Origin: Gudongella sp046224405
GTDB lineage: Bacteria > Bacillota > Clostridia > Tissierellales > Tissierellaceae
Direction of reading: 5' to 3'
Length of the DNA stretch: 64,000 bases
Assembly (NCBI RefSeq): GCF_046224405.1
Contig: NZ_JBJXRK010000001.1
Coordinates: 1-64,000, forward strand
Shown: positions 24,417 to 33,431 of the stretch, in pieces
Position numbering within the stretch: position 1 is the stretch's first letter
Layout of the letters: each line of letters starts with the position of its first letter
Made by a program: the position numbers and the translations under genes
Notes under the pieces: model-generated
Told to the model about the DNA's origin: nothing
Database searches by the model: none
What the model saw: the letters and a program-made list of their open reading frames with translations, nothing else

Positions 24417-25331
24417 CTAATCTGCGAATACACTCATGATCCTTATAAAAGCTGGCCCAAGGATCACTATGAATAATGCAGGAAACATTAAAAATACCAA
24501 TGGAAAAAGCATCTTTATTGGAACCTTCATCGCAGCTTCTTCAGCCCTTTGTCTTCTTTTTTGTCTCATTGATGTTGATTGTACCCTCAACATATTTGCT
24601 ATATTGCTACCCAATTGCTCGGACTGTATAACAGCTGTAATAAAGGATGATATATCATCTACACCTGTCCTCTTATATATTCCCCTTAAGGCATCCTCTC
24701 TCCGTCTTCCCTTGTTTATTTCATCAATGGCTCTGTTGATTTCATCTGAAAGAGGTCCAGGCATCTTTTCCGTCGTTCTCTTAAGTGCCATATCAAAGCC
24801 AAGGCCTGCCTCAACTGAAACAAATATCAGGTCCAGCATATCCGGAAGACTTTTCTGTATCTTGGCTCTTCTGGCTCTTGCCTTAATGTTAAGGATATAG
24901 TAGGGAAGAATAAAGCCTGCAAGGGCAAGTAGAATTATCATAAGAATATTCACTTCAATACCTGTTGCCTGTAGCAATAGGTAGTAAAAAGCGGGAAGTA
25001 TGATCGCAACCATAAACATCATTGAAACCAATCTGTTTACATTGATATTTCCAGGAGAACCGGCCTGGATTATTGTCCTTTCCATTGCTTTGCTGATTCC
25101 CTGTGGAGTTGTCCGTCCAAGTAATGCTGTGAACTTCTGGTAGGCAGGCTTGATGATCCTTTCCTTGAAAGGCTCCTGAAGAACGGATTCATCCGTTGGG
25201 TCAACAAAGTCCTGCTCCAATTCGTGCAGTCTGCCCTTTACCTTTTCCCTGCGCTTAAATGCAAACCCATAAATAATCTGTACAAGGTATGCCACAAATG
25301 CTATGACTGATAAATATGCAAGTATCATCAT
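24417..25331 (-). CDS. tadC: Tad pilus inner-membrane platform protein TadC
   Basis: 304 residues from the ATG at 25331 (GAAGGTG upstream); an in-frame ATG at 25352 has no ribosome binding site. GspF/T2SSF domain with LPDMLDLIFVSVEAGLGFDMAL and a C-terminal pair of hydrophobic helices. TadB and TadC together form the membrane platform that the ATPase CpaF acts on. Follows tadB by a few bases. Confidence 0.9.
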   Translation of the reverse strand: MMILAYLSVIAFVAYLVQIIYGFAFKRREKVKGRLHELEQDFVDPTDESVLQEPFKERIIKPAYQKFTALLGRTTPQGISKAMERTIIQAGSPGNINVNRLVSMMFMVAIILPAFYYLLLQATGIEVNILMIILLALAGFILPYYILNIKARARRAKIQKSLPDMLDLIFVSVEAGLGFDMALKRTTEKMPGPLSDEINRAIDEINKGRRREDALRGIYKRTGVDDISSFITAVIQSEQLGSNIANMLRVQSTSMRQKRRQRAEEAAMKVPIKMLFPLVFLMFPALFIVILGPAFIRIMSVFAD

Positions 25332-25357
25332 AAGATCACCTTCTTGTCCCATTTTAT

Positions 25358-26317
25358 CTAGATCTCAATATCCGCAAGCCTCATCATAATAAATGCTCCT
25401 ACTATCTGGAAGAATATGGCCAGAACTACAAGTATAATTCCTATTGTACTCTGGAAAAGCTCCATAATATAATCAGGATTGAAAATACTTATAATAATAG
25501 CAAAAGCAAATGGCAACATAGATATTAGTATCGCAGAGACTCTACTTTGGGCAGTTAAAGTTTTTATCTCTCCCCTAATTCTCATTCTGTCCCTTATTGT
25601 TGCTGCAATTGTATCAAGAATCTCAGCCAGATTTCCTCCGACCTTACGCTGGATGATCAGGGCTGTTACAAACATGTCTATATCCTCATCATCGGTCCTG
25701 TTTGAAAAGTCCATAAGGGCATCGTCAAGAGTTTTTCCGATTGAATTGTCCCTGATGATCCTCAGGAACTCATCCCTTATTGGTGATTCCATTTCCGTTG
25801 CAGCCACATTCATGGCCTGAATAAAGCTAAATCCTGCCCTAAGACCGTTTGAAAGTATTGTCAAAGACTCAGGCAATTGAGAGTTCAGCTGCCTCATCCT
25901 CTTTTTCTTTGTATTTGTAACTACAACATCAGGAATTCTAAATCCCAGAAGAAAGCCTGCAAGACCGATAAACCACATTCTGGTCAATAGAAACAAGAAG
26001 AGACCCAAACCAGCCGCCACCAGGAGTGAAAGTCCAAGGAATTCCTCAACCCTCATAAAGATGTATGCCTGCTGGAGCTTGGTCTTCTTATCCTCCATGT
26101 ATGACTTCCTTGATACCGCCCTTCCAACACCTCCGATTGTCCTTAGGACAAATTCCTTGAAGGTTATGTCCTCTTCCTCTCCAACCTCCTCCTCGTCAGC
26201 CAGGTACATGTCCATTCTGTTGGCGACCTTTAGCTTTTTATTGAAAAGAAGGGAATAGAGTCCGAGAAAAATAAAAAGCACTGTAAGAAATCCCAAAATA
26301 AATATAAGATAAATCAT
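25358..26317 (-). CDS. tadB: Tad pilus inner-membrane platform protein TadB
   Basis: 319 residues. Hydrophobic N-terminus (about 3-24), then T2SSF motif LPESLTILSNGLRAGFSFIQAM and the closing pair of membrane helices. Similar in plan to TadC but with the longer N-terminal region typical of TadB. It follows cpaF directly, with GGAGG inside the end of cpaF. Confidence 0.9.
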   Translation of the reverse strand: MIYLIFILGFLTVLFIFLGLYSLLFNKKLKVANRMDMYLADEEEVGEEEDITFKEFVLRTIGGVGRAVSRKSYMEDKKTKLQQAYIFMRVEEFLGLSLLVAAGLGLFLFLLTRMWFIGLAGFLLGFRIPDVVVTNTKKKRMRQLNSQLPESLTILSNGLRAGFSFIQAMNVAATEMESPIRDEFLRIIRDNSIGKTLDDALMDFSNRTDDEDIDMFVTALIIQRKVGGNLAEILDTIAATIRDRMRIRGEIKTLTAQSRVSAILISMLPFAFAIIISIFNPDYIMELFQSTIGIILVVLAIFFQIVGAFIMMRLADIEI

Positions 26318-26319
26318 GG

Positions 26320-27690
26320 CTATAACCTCCTGTCAGTGTTAAAAACAGATGCAGGTATTGTTTCGCCATAGGCCTTCAATTTTTCCATAAACTTTGGCAC
26401 GATTCCAGTTGGAACGTGTCTACCCAATACATTGCCACCCTCGTCAAAGCCCTCCTGCTTGAAGATGTAGAGATCCTGAAGGGTTATTGTATCCGCTTCC
26501 ATCCCTACAATCTCTGTGATTTTCATTACTTTTCTGGTACCGTCTGTCATCCTTGCAACAAATACAATAAGGTTGATTGCCGAGGACACTTGTTCACGGA
26601 TGGCCCTTGATGGAAGATCCATTCCAGACATCATTACCATTGTTTCAAGCCTCCCAAGGGTATCCCTGGGGCTGTTGGCATGTATTGTCGTAATAGACCC
26701 GTCATGACCTGTGTTCATGGCCTGGAGCATGTCCAGTGCCTCTCCTCCCCTGACCTCACCGACGATTATCCTGTCAGGTCTCATCCTAAGTGAGTTGATC
26801 ACAAGGTCCCTGATTGCCACGTGTCCCTTGCCCTCAATGTTTGGAGGTCTGCTTTCAAGGGATACAACATGGTCCTTCTGCAGCTGAAGCTCCGCTGCAT
26901 CCTCTATTGTAACTATACGCTCATTGTTCGGTATGAAGTTTGATATTACATTAAGGAGGGTTGTCTTACCGCTACCGGTACCTCCTGCAACGATGATGTT
27001 GATCCTTCCCCTTACACAGGCCTTTATTAGCTTTGCAATATCAGCCGTCAGGGTACCCATGGTTATCAGGTCCTCCAGGTTGTAGGGCTCAACTGCAAAC
27101 TTACGGATCGTGATGGTAGGTCCCTTGATTGACAAGGGAGGTATTATAACATTCACACGGGATCCGTCTGGAAGTCTGGCATCAACCATTGGAGAGCTTT
27201 CATCCACCCTCCGTCCAAGTGGGGAAATAATCTTGTCAATTGTATGCATAATATGGGTGTCGTCCCTGAAGGAGACCTCCGTTCTTGTTATTTTCCCCTT
27301 ACGCTCAACAAACACATCCTGGGGAGAGTTCACCATAATCTCTGTTACTGTGGGGTCGTTTATAAGGGGGGTGATTGGACCGTAGCCGAAAACCTCATCC
27401 ATCACATAGCCTGCAACCCTCTGCTTGTCCCCGAAGGAAAGATTACGCTTGGACTCCACAAGAATATCATTTATTATCTTGTTTGTATCGTCAAGAACCT
27501 GCTTTTTAAAGAGCTTGTCCTCTGTATTTACAGTTCCTGAAATGGTTTCGATGACCCTGGAAAGTGTCTCCGTGGCTATCTCCTCCAGCTCCTTCCGCTT
27601 TCGGAGCAATATCTCCCCCGTTCCCTGGTCATGTGCTGTCTGTTCTCCATTTTGCTTTAAATTCTTGAAGTTAAAGGAACCGTTTCCCAT
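26320..27690 (-). CDS. cpaF: pilus assembly ATPase CpaF/TadA
   Basis: 456 residues. VirB11/GspE-like ATPase: an N-terminal domain (about 60-220) followed by Walker A GGTGSGKT at 236-243, the His-box region THANSPRD in the form TTIHANSPRDTLGRLE, and Asp/His boxes MRPDRIIVGEVRGGEALDML. It is hexameric and powers pilus extension. The start has GGAGGTGATACC upstream. Strong motif support. Confidence 0.95.
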   Translation of the reverse strand: MGNGSFNFKNLKQNGEQTAHDQGTGEILLRKRKELEEIATETLSRVIETISGTVNTEDKLFKKQVLDDTNKIINDILVESKRNLSFGDKQRVAGYVMDEVFGYGPITPLINDPTVTEIMVNSPQDVFVERKGKITRTEVSFRDDTHIMHTIDKIISPLGRRVDESSPMVDARLPDGSRVNVIIPPLSIKGPTITIRKFAVEPYNLEDLITMGTLTADIAKLIKACVRGRINIIVAGGTGSGKTTLLNVISNFIPNNERIVTIEDAAELQLQKDHVVSLESRPPNIEGKGHVAIRDLVINSLRMRPDRIIVGEVRGGEALDMLQAMNTGHDGSITTIHANSPRDTLGRLETMVMMSGMDLPSRAIREQVSSAINLIVFVARMTDGTRKVMKITEIVGMEADTITLQDLYIFKQEGFDEGGNVLGRHVPTGIVPKFMEKLKAYGETIPASVFNTDRRL

Positions 27691-27704
27691 GGTATCACCT
27701 CCGG

Positions 27705-28889
27705 CTAGCTATGGCCATTTCCTCCTAAATCAGTGTTGATCTTCTTTGCCAGTGAAAGAAAGCCCTTGCTCACTGGACTTCTTGGTTTTGAAATCACCAC
27801 CGGCGTCCCGCTGTTCAGGGACAAGACCGCCAGCTTGTAATCCGCATCTATTACAGAGTAGAGACTCTGACCCAGGGTGCTTTCAACATCCTTGGTCTTG
27901 ATCTGACTTGATGCATCCGCTCTGTTTAATAGAATCTTTATCTTGTTCTTTGGAAAGTTCAGTTCATGCAGGGTCAAAATCGACGCCTTAATATTTCTCA
28001 GTGTTGAAATTTCAGGTGTTGTAACCATCAGCAGGACATCCGCAAATTGGAATGCTGGATTTACAGGCTCATAGAACCTGGCTGGCATATCAACCACCAC
28101 ATAATCAAATGCTCCCCTAAGGGCCTTCAAAATTATCTCTATATGCTCAGCTGTTATAAATTCATTGATCTGAGGCTTTGCATTTGCTGGAAGAACCTTG
28201 ATTCCCGACTCGTGGGGAATCAGATATGATTCTATAATATCCTGGTCGATGTTTCTAATATCATCAACTATGTCCATGATTGTAAACCTTGGCACAAGAT
28301 TAAGTGCAAGTACAGTGTTTCCAAAATCCAGGTCCAGATCCACAAGGCAGACCCGCTTTTCATTGCCCTTAGAAAGTGCAATGGCAAGGTTTGTTGAAAT
28401 AAAGGTCTTTCCAACCCCTCCCTTGGTGCTGAATACGGTTATGACATTGCCGTTTGTGGCTCGTCTTCTTCTTGTAGGAGTTGTTTCCCTGTGGACAACC
28501 TCCTTGTCCTTCACAAGCTCAAAGGACCTGTAAATGGAATCCACAAGCTTGGATGAAGTGAACGGGGAGATTATTACATCCTTGGCGCCAACAAATATTG
28601 CGCGGTACATTGTATCCTCAAGAAGCTGGGTTTCAACCAGAACCACTGCTATTTCCGGGTATTCCTTGGATAAAAAGTCCGTAAACTCATATCTGTCAAA
28701 ATCAACGTTTGTACCAATAAGGACAACATTGGGATATTTCTCGCCAATATAGTAATTTGCCTCCTCTGTTGTAGTGGCATCCCCCACCAGATTGACGTAG
28801 TCAACCTTAGCCAGGGTTTCCGTTACCAGGTCCTTGTCATCACTGCTCTTTTCTATCAATAGTACCTTTATTTTATCCAAGTATCTCAC
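27705..28889 (-). CDS. tadZ: pilus localisation ATPase TadZ/CpaE
   Basis: 394 residues. An N-terminal receiver-like domain (about 1-125) lacks the usual phosphoacceptor Asp (LIGTNVDF at that place), so it is an atypical receiver. The MinD-like ATPase domain has the deviant Walker A KGGVGKT at 156-162 and the strand VDLDLDFGN. TadZ places the secretion apparatus in the cell. GTG start overlaps the cpaB stop by four bases. Confidence 0.92.
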   Translation of the reverse strand: MRYLDKIKVLLIEKSSDDKDLVTETLAKVDYVNLVGDATTTEEANYYIGEKYPNVVLIGTNVDFDRYEFTDFLSKEYPEIAVVLVETQLLEDTMYRAIFVGAKDVIISPFTSSKLVDSIYRSFELVKDKEVVHRETTPTRRRRATNGNVITVFSTKGGVGKTFISTNLAIALSKGNEKRVCLVDLDLDFGNTVLALNLVPRFTIMDIVDDIRNIDQDIIESYLIPHESGIKVLPANAKPQINEFITAEHIEIILKALRGAFDYVVVDMPARFYEPVNPAFQFADVLLMVTTPEISTLRNIKASILTLHELNFPKNKIKILLNRADASSQIKTKDVESTLGQSLYSVIDADYKLAVLSLNSGTPVVISKPRSPVSKGFLSLAKKINTDLGGNGHS

Positions 28890-29629
28890 CTCACTCTAAA
28901 GGTTTCAAAGTTGTCGCTTCCATAATGGTCAAGCTCGTTGATCTGGTTGTCAACAGGATTCCTTAGTGTCAGATGGAAGCTTCCGTTTAGTGTAGCCCAT
29001 GCAACCACCTCAGCCTGCTCCGGATTTACAAGTATTGTTAGGGAGTTTGGCTGCTGCACTGTATTTTCTTCTGTAGGTGCGCTTCTTCCTCCTACTGCCA
29101 CAACCTCAATATTTTGCAGCTGGGTGTAGGTCATCTGTACATTTTCCTCTTCCTCTTCGCCTTCCACTTCAACCTCAAATTCATAGGTTGCCAGGATATC
29201 CACCCTGTCACCTTTCTGAACGTAGTTGGCCACTCCGATGATTTCGTTGACAGGTATTGTCATTGCCCTCATGTTTTCAGGTATCCAGTAGGAAAGTCCA
29301 ACATCACCCTCCTCCATTGCTACCCTTCCCGAAAGAATCTGTTCACCTGAAATGATTTCGGTCCTTGTTATGGCTCCAACCACCTGTTCCAGGTCTGTTA
29401 CAGCATCAGGATGAACTCCTTCTGATGGAACGGATGACATTTGAACCATCTCAGCAGTAATCCTAACGTGCTCAGGTATTGCAGTTGTAGCTGTAACCAC
29501 ATCAGAATAAGAGGTTGCAGCCACCTCCTGGGGATCCACCCTGAGGGACTGAATATACCTGTTTAAGAAAAATATTGTGATAATGCCAAGGAGTACCCCA
29601 ATCAGGAGTACCTTTTTATTCACTTTCAT
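28886..29629 (-). CDS. cpaB: Flp pilus assembly protein CpaB (RcpC)
   Basis: 247 residues from the ATG at 29629 (GAGG eight bases upstream). N-terminal membrane helix (about 4-22), then an SAF domain with VTATTAIPEHVRITAEMV and a second CpaB/RcpC domain containing PVNEIIGVANYVQKGDRVDIL. In monoderms the protein sits outside the membrane and probably stabilises the pilus base. No secretin (RcpA) gene is present, as expected for a Gram-positive envelope. Confidence 0.92.
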   Translation of the reverse strand: MKVNKKVLLIGVLLGIITIFFLNRYIQSLRVDPQEVAATSYSDVVTATTAIPEHVRITAEMVQMSSVPSEGVHPDAVTDLEQVVGAITRTEIISGEQILSGRVAMEEGDVGLSYWIPENMRAMTIPVNEIIGVANYVQKGDRVDILATYEFEVEVEGEEEEENVQMTYTQLQNIEVVAVGGRSAPTEENTVQQPNSLTILVNPEQAEVVAWATLNGSFHLTLRNPVDNQINELDHYGSDNFETFRVR

Positions 29630-29659
29630 AGACTGCACCTCTTTCTTTGTAGTTTATTC

Positions 29660-30904
29660 TTATTCAACTAGCCAACTCTGAAGGACTTCCTCCCAGTAAC
29701 CATCATTTGAATTAATGTCATCGACTTTGTCAAAGATTTTATTTATTCTGCCCGTAAGCCTCGGGTCCATTCCAGTTTTGAACTCCAGATTCATATTAAC
29801 AACATGTAACACTAGATACTCGGTGAAATTCCCAGCGACATCTGGTCCATCAGCTTCCCATTTACCTCCCTTTAATGCTCCTGGAAGTATGGCAAAGATA
29901 TATGCCTGACCTCCATTATCTTTAATATATTTATCCAATGGTCCATCCTTAGCTCCTACATTGCTTATAAAACCTGTCTCAGCCTGGATTTCATCTATTT
30001 CTCCCTTAAATCCATTATCAATTATACTCCTAAGCTCAGCTGCTCCGGGATTTTCAAGATCAATAAAACCAAAACTACCAGTCATACTGTTTGTACCAAA
30101 TAATATATCAAACAATACATCTGGATCATCATCTATCATCATCTGAAGAACATCCCTATAAACATTTATATCTGTTTGTAGCAGTTGCTCAACGCTCCAT
30201 TCGGGGTATCTGTCATTAGGATTGGTCTCATCATCGGGAATTGAGAAATCTTTTCCCCCCTGCTCAACATATATGACAGCTGTTGGATACTTATCAAGCA
30301 GGAAATTCTTTACGTCGCTCTTTAAGATCCCAGGTCTATGACCAAACTCATAATTTAGCTCATGCTTATTGTCCTTGAACAACTCATAGAAATCATCCTT
30401 GTTTTGTAAATCATCAGCTATCACTTTATAGAAGATTTCTTCCCATCCTATCAGTCCAAGAGGCAATACATCTTTATGTCCGGGTATCCAAATAGATGTT
30501 CTTGTTGCTTTTGCTTTTGCTGTAACTAGCTTGCTATTAAATCCAAAAAACCTCATAAAATAGACATCATGGTTCTTATTAACTATGGTCTCAACAAATT
30601 TATCATCAACAATATATGCATCAATATCATCCTTGTCCATACCGTGATCTTCAGCATATATTCCAGCTACTTCTTTAACTTTTGGGTCTCCCCCATCGAT
30701 AACCCATGTGCCTGCAAGAGCTGCAGCATCGGCTACATTTTGAGCTTGTCTTCTTTGAACATAGAGATTCCCCATATCTACAGAAAAAGCACCAAATCCA
30801 AGAAGTACTGCCATGAAAACTGCAACCATCACCATTGCTTGACCTTCAATATCACTAAATAACGATTTAATTCTATTGAATAGTATATGATTTTTCCTAA
30901 ACAT
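29660..30904 (-). CDS. tadG: TadG-like pilus protein (Tad/Flp pseudopilin-like, large)
   Basis: 414 residues. N-terminal region SDIEGQAMVMVAVFMAVLLGFGAFSVDMGNLYVQRRQ is the hallmark Tad pseudopilin segment: prepilin-like processing G (about 20-22) followed by a hydrophobic stretch. The rest (about 60-414) is a large extracytoplasmic domain with no VWA motif, unlike some TadG proteins. GGGAGATG upstream of the ATG. Probably a minor pilin or a base component. Confidence 0.88.
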   Translation of the reverse strand: MFRKNHILFNRIKSLFSDIEGQAMVMVAVFMAVLLGFGAFSVDMGNLYVQRRQAQNVADAAALAGTWVIDGGDPKVKEVAGIYAEDHGMDKDDIDAYIVDDKFVETIVNKNHDVYFMRFFGFNSKLVTAKAKATRTSIWIPGHKDVLPLGLIGWEEIFYKVIADDLQNKDDFYELFKDNKHELNYEFGHRPGILKSDVKNFLLDKYPTAVIYVEQGGKDFSIPDDETNPNDRYPEWSVEQLLQTDINVYRDVLQMMIDDDPDVLFDILFGTNSMTGSFGFIDLENPGAAELRSIIDNGFKGEIDEIQAETGFISNVGAKDGPLDKYIKDNGGQAYIFAILPGALKGGKWEADGPDVAGNFTEYLVLHVVNMNLEFKTGMDPRLTGRINKIFDKVDDINSNDGYWEEVLQSWLVE

Positions 30905-30926
30905 GTTTTCATCTCCCTAAACTCAT

Positions 30927-31349
30927 CTAATTTTCTCTAAAACCTTCTACCATCATTACTGAAGTCTTGGAAACTGTATAAAATCCATCTTCAAAATAGC
31001 GTTCCATCATAGGTACTATAATTGGAACTTTTCCCTCAACCGTTACACTTAACGACTGTCCATTAACGAAAACACCATTAGCTGGATCGATTGTAATCTC
31101 GCCTTTTTCCAAGTAGGGTGAATCATCAAATGCATTATCAATACTTAGAATCATTTTATTCTTATCCTTTTCAACAATTCCAATTCTAGCTCCCTCTCTA
31201 GCGGCATTGCTGACAGCAACATATCCACCGTATATTATTCCAGACTGAATTATGCCCATCAAAAGAAGTAATAGTACGGGTAGGATTAAAGCAAATTCAA
31301 CTAAAGATTGACCTTGTTCATCTCTTTTAAATTTCCAAAAATCAAACAT
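30927..31349 (-). CDS. tadE: TadE-type minor pseudopilin
   Basis: 140 residues from ATG 31349 (GAGG eight bases upstream); a GTG three codons earlier is possible. KRDEQGQSLVEFALILPVLLLLLMGIIQ is the TadE motif: a processing Gly in EQG then EFALILP hydrophobic helix, and the following YVAVSNAAREGARIG. TadE is a pseudopilin processed by TadV and part of the pilus initiation set. Confidence 0.92.
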   Translation of the reverse strand: MFDFWKFKRDEQGQSLVEFALILPVLLLLLMGIIQSGIIYGGYVAVSNAAREGARIGIVEKDKNKMILSIDNAFDDSPYLEKGEITIDPANGVFVNGQSLSVTVEGKVPIIVPMMERYFEDGFYTVSKTSVMMVEGFREN

Positions 31350-31359
31350 CCAACTCACC

Positions 31360-31902
31360 TCATATAAAATAAGAAATTACTGCCCCAATCCCTATGGCCA
31401 CTCCATAGGGGATGTATCTCTTCTCCCAGTCTACCTGGGTTTTAAGAAGCCAGTTGTTAACTCGTTTCAACAGATCACTGTTGAAGGTCAATGTAATAAT
31501 AAAAATAATCGGTTTTAGTATAATTGCAACAACTCTTTTTAATGTTATCCACAGCTTCTTTTCCTTGATAAGTATTAGTATTACAATAACTCCGCCTGCA
31601 AGTCCTGTGTAGACAGTTGTATAAAGAACAAATCTCCAACCTTTTAGTGCTCCTATTGCAGCCATTAGTTTTACATCTCCACCACCCATTCCTCCAAGGA
31701 TATAGGGTACCAGGAAAACTCCTAATCCTACCAGAAACCCAAGTCCGCTAAACTTCAATCCTGCATATCCATCAAATACTGTATATGTCAATAAACCCCA
31801 AAGTATTACTGGTATTGTAATAAAATTGGGGATTCTTTTCGAAGTAACATCATGATACGATGAAACTGTCACTAATATTAATAGCAAAGTCGTATTTAAC
31901 AT
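31360..31902 (-). CDS. tadV: prepilin peptidase TadV (A24 family)
   Basis: 180 residues, about six membrane helices. Aspartyl peptidase residues: D18 in YHDVTSKRIPNFIT and the GGGDVKLMAAIGALKG motif whose Asp is the second catalytic residue. It is the short A24B form without an N-methylation domain, as in Tad systems. It processes the Flp pilin and the pseudopilins TadE and TadG. The stop overlaps the ribosome binding site of tadE. Confidence 0.93.
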   Translation of the reverse strand: MLNTTLLLILVTVSSYHDVTSKRIPNFITIPVILWGLLTYTVFDGYAGLKFSGLGFLVGLGVFLVPYILGGMGGGDVKLMAAIGALKGWRFVLYTTVYTGLAGGVIVILILIKEKKLWITLKRVVAIILKPIIFIITLTFNSDLLKRVNNWLLKTQVDWEKRYIPYGVAIGIGAVISYFI

Positions 31903-31977
31903 TTAATTCACCGTTCTCCATTTATCCGTATTATCAAGTGAAATAAACACTCATTTGTCATACTCTTCGAGATTTAA

Positions 31978-32012
31978 CCACAACAGCAAAGCAACTTTTC
32001 TTGCTGTTGTGG
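31978..32012 (-). terminator. hairpin between the pilin gene and tadV, likely a partial terminator
   Basis: Perfect twelve-base arms CCACAACAGCAA / TTGCTGTTGTGG with an 11-base loop. On the minus strand what follows is TTAAATCTCG, not a clean T-run, so full stopping is unlikely; it could damp transcription of the assembly genes relative to the pilin or protect the pilin mRNA end. Confidence 0.6.
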
Positions 32013-32054
32013 TTTTTATTTCAACTATACTAAACTAATAATTTGAGATATATT

Positions 32055-32231
32055 CTATCCACCTGGCAAACTTGGATCCCATAACTCTGAAAACCATTCA
32101 CTTAACGCTCCCCCAAATGCTGCTAATCCAACAAGAACAACCAAAGCAACGGCAAATATTATCAATCCATACTCAGCCATTCCCTGTCCTTCTTCATCCT
32201 TCCAAAGTCTCATCATAAGATTCATCATCAT
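32055..32231 (-). CDS. flp: Flp family type IVb major pilin
   Basis: 58 residues, too short to be caught by length-filtered gene calling. It reads MMMNLMMRLWKDEEGQGMA then EYGLIIFAVALVVLVGL and ends EWFSELWDPSLPGG. The Flp signature is clear: processing after Gly 15, with Glu 20 at mature position +5 and Tyr 21 next to it, followed by an unbroken hydrophobic stretch. GGAGG lies four bases before the first of three ATGs (seven before the second). It is the first gene of the Tad operon, as in most tad loci, and directly follows a c-di-GMP-II riboswitch. Confidence 0.93.
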   Translation of the reverse strand: MMMNLMMRLWKDEEGQGMAEYGLIIFAVALVVLVGLAAFGGALSEWFSELWDPSLPGG

Positions 32232-32354
32232 TTTTCCTCCTTTTCATGTAATTATCTCCACTACCTATGTTCTTTCCCGTACAATTCAAATCCTTAACCA
32301 TCGTTCACTTCATCCAACCACCCCACTAAAGTATTGTGGTCTAAAAAAGACCAA

Positions 32355-32445
32355 AACAATTTTTGTCCCGGTCGGTTACGTCACTGGCTCCCTATTAAGA
32401 AGACGTCCAAATAATCTTAATAGATCGAGGCCCCCAAATAAAACA
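32355..32445 (-). promoter_or_regulatory. cyclic di-GMP-II riboswitch in the flp leader
   Basis: Read on the minus strand, the conserved 3' block AACCGACCG is at 32369-32377, preceded by GTGACGT. P2 arms are CTATTAAGA and TCTTAATAG; between them sits TTATTTGGACGTC. ACGTC pairs with GACGT next to AACCGACC to give the pseudoknot helix. This matches the arrangement of the Clostridium acetobutylicum c-di-GMP-II structure (GGCAC/GUGC pseudoknot and AACCGACCG). P1 is the weakest part, with several G-U pairs. Its place, after a promoter and 140 bases before flp, fits a transcription- or translation-level switch; I do not see a clean terminator as expression platform. Confidence 0.88.
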
Positions 32446-32461
32446 TGTATAATTACTTATG

Positions 32462-32491
32462 ATTATAATACCCCGCTACTGTGGTTGTAAA
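32462..32491 (-). promoter_or_regulatory. promoter of the Tad pilus operon
   Basis: Minus strand TTTACA (32486-32491), 18 bases, TATAAT (32462-32467). The start point would be near 32455, about 10 bases before the riboswitch. Flanking arms CCCCG and CGGGG bracket the spacer and could form a hairpin on either strand. Confidence 0.65.
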
Positions 32492-32548
32492 CGGGGTCTC
32501 AGTTTTATATGGATTTTATTTCAATTTTATTTCAGTTTTATGAAAATT

Positions 32549-33418
32549 TTATTCAATTTGATGGTTAACAGATTTACGGACCTCGATTTGATTCATTTTG
32601 TTTGCCAAAAGGCTTCTGGCAATGACAGTGCCAAGTACAATCGCCCCTCCAAGCAGAGATACAGGTCCTGGTCTTTCCCCTACAATAAGAAACACCCAGA
32701 TTGGGTTTAGGATCGGTTCAAGAAACATAATCAGAATGGCTTCAAGGGCCGTCAGATGCTTGACTGCAAGGGAATAGAAAATATAGGCTATGCCCACCTG
32801 GAAGGTTCCAAGAACAAACAATCCTACAATATCCCCAGTTGTATATGACAATCCGATCAAGAATGGAATTCCCACTACAGCTGTTATCAAATGACCAAGA
32901 AGTGTTGTCTCCACAGGCTTTTCATCCTTCTGGAACCTCAGTGAAATTGTAACTCCTGCAAGGGCAACCCCGCTTCCGATTGCTACCATGTTTCCTGCCC
33001 AGTTTCCTCCAGATACATCATCCAGGAAGAAGAGGACCATTCCTATTGCAACAGAAAAAATTGCAGCAATGTCATACCAGCGAATCCTTTCCTTAAGAAT
33101 CCAGACGCTAAGAATAGCAACCCAGATTGGTGCTGTAAACTGAAGTATTATGGCATTTGCTGCTGTTGTAAGCTTGTTTGCGATAACAAAAGCAGTGATC
33201 ATTGTAGAGTAGCATAGGGCTCCAGAAACCTGGGCCTTGGAAAAGGTGAATTTTGGCTTTCTTACATACAGCCATACCACCGCTGCTGAAAAGATTGCCC
33301 GGCCTCCTGCTATTGTCATGGGAGGAAGATCAATGAACTTGATTATTATCCCACCTGTACTTAAAAGGGTGGCTGCTATGACAATATATGTTATTGCTCT
33401 TAATCTGTCCCCATTCAT
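32549..33418 (-). CDS. EamA/DMT-family transporter
   Basis: 289 residues, ten hydrophobic helices in two EamA repeats (about 6-135 and 145-280). Typical phrases are GGRAIFSAAVVWLYV, the repeat end FTAPIWVAILSVWILKERI and the mirrored FLEPILNPIWVFLIVGERPG. Drug/metabolite exporters of this type move small organic molecules; the substrate is unknown. It lies between DUF1893 and the pilus promoter and seems separate from the pilus operon. Confidence 0.9.
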   Translation of the reverse strand: MNGDRLRAITYIVIAATLLSTGGIIIKFIDLPPMTIAGGRAIFSAAVVWLYVRKPKFTFSKAQVSGALCYSTMITAFVIANKLTTAANAIILQFTAPIWVAILSVWILKERIRWYDIAAIFSVAIGMVLFFLDDVSGGNWAGNMVAIGSGVALAGVTISLRFQKDEKPVETTLLGHLITAVVGIPFLIGLSYTTGDIVGLFVLGTFQVGIAYIFYSLAVKHLTALEAILIMFLEPILNPIWVFLIVGERPGPVSLLGGAIVLGTVIARSLLANKMNQIEVRKSVNHQIE

Positions 33419-33431
33419 CAGTCTACCACCT

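Noticed and set aside
32213..32320. Small ORF overlapping the flp start in another frame (ATGGTTAAGGATTTG...)
   Set aside because: No ribosome binding site and it runs through the flp Shine-Dalgarno and start; likely chance.
32241..32354. Intrinsic terminator as expression platform of the c-di-GMP-II riboswitch
   Set aside because: Short hairpins such as GGTCT/AGACC exist but no T-run follows on the minus strand, so the mechanism is left open.
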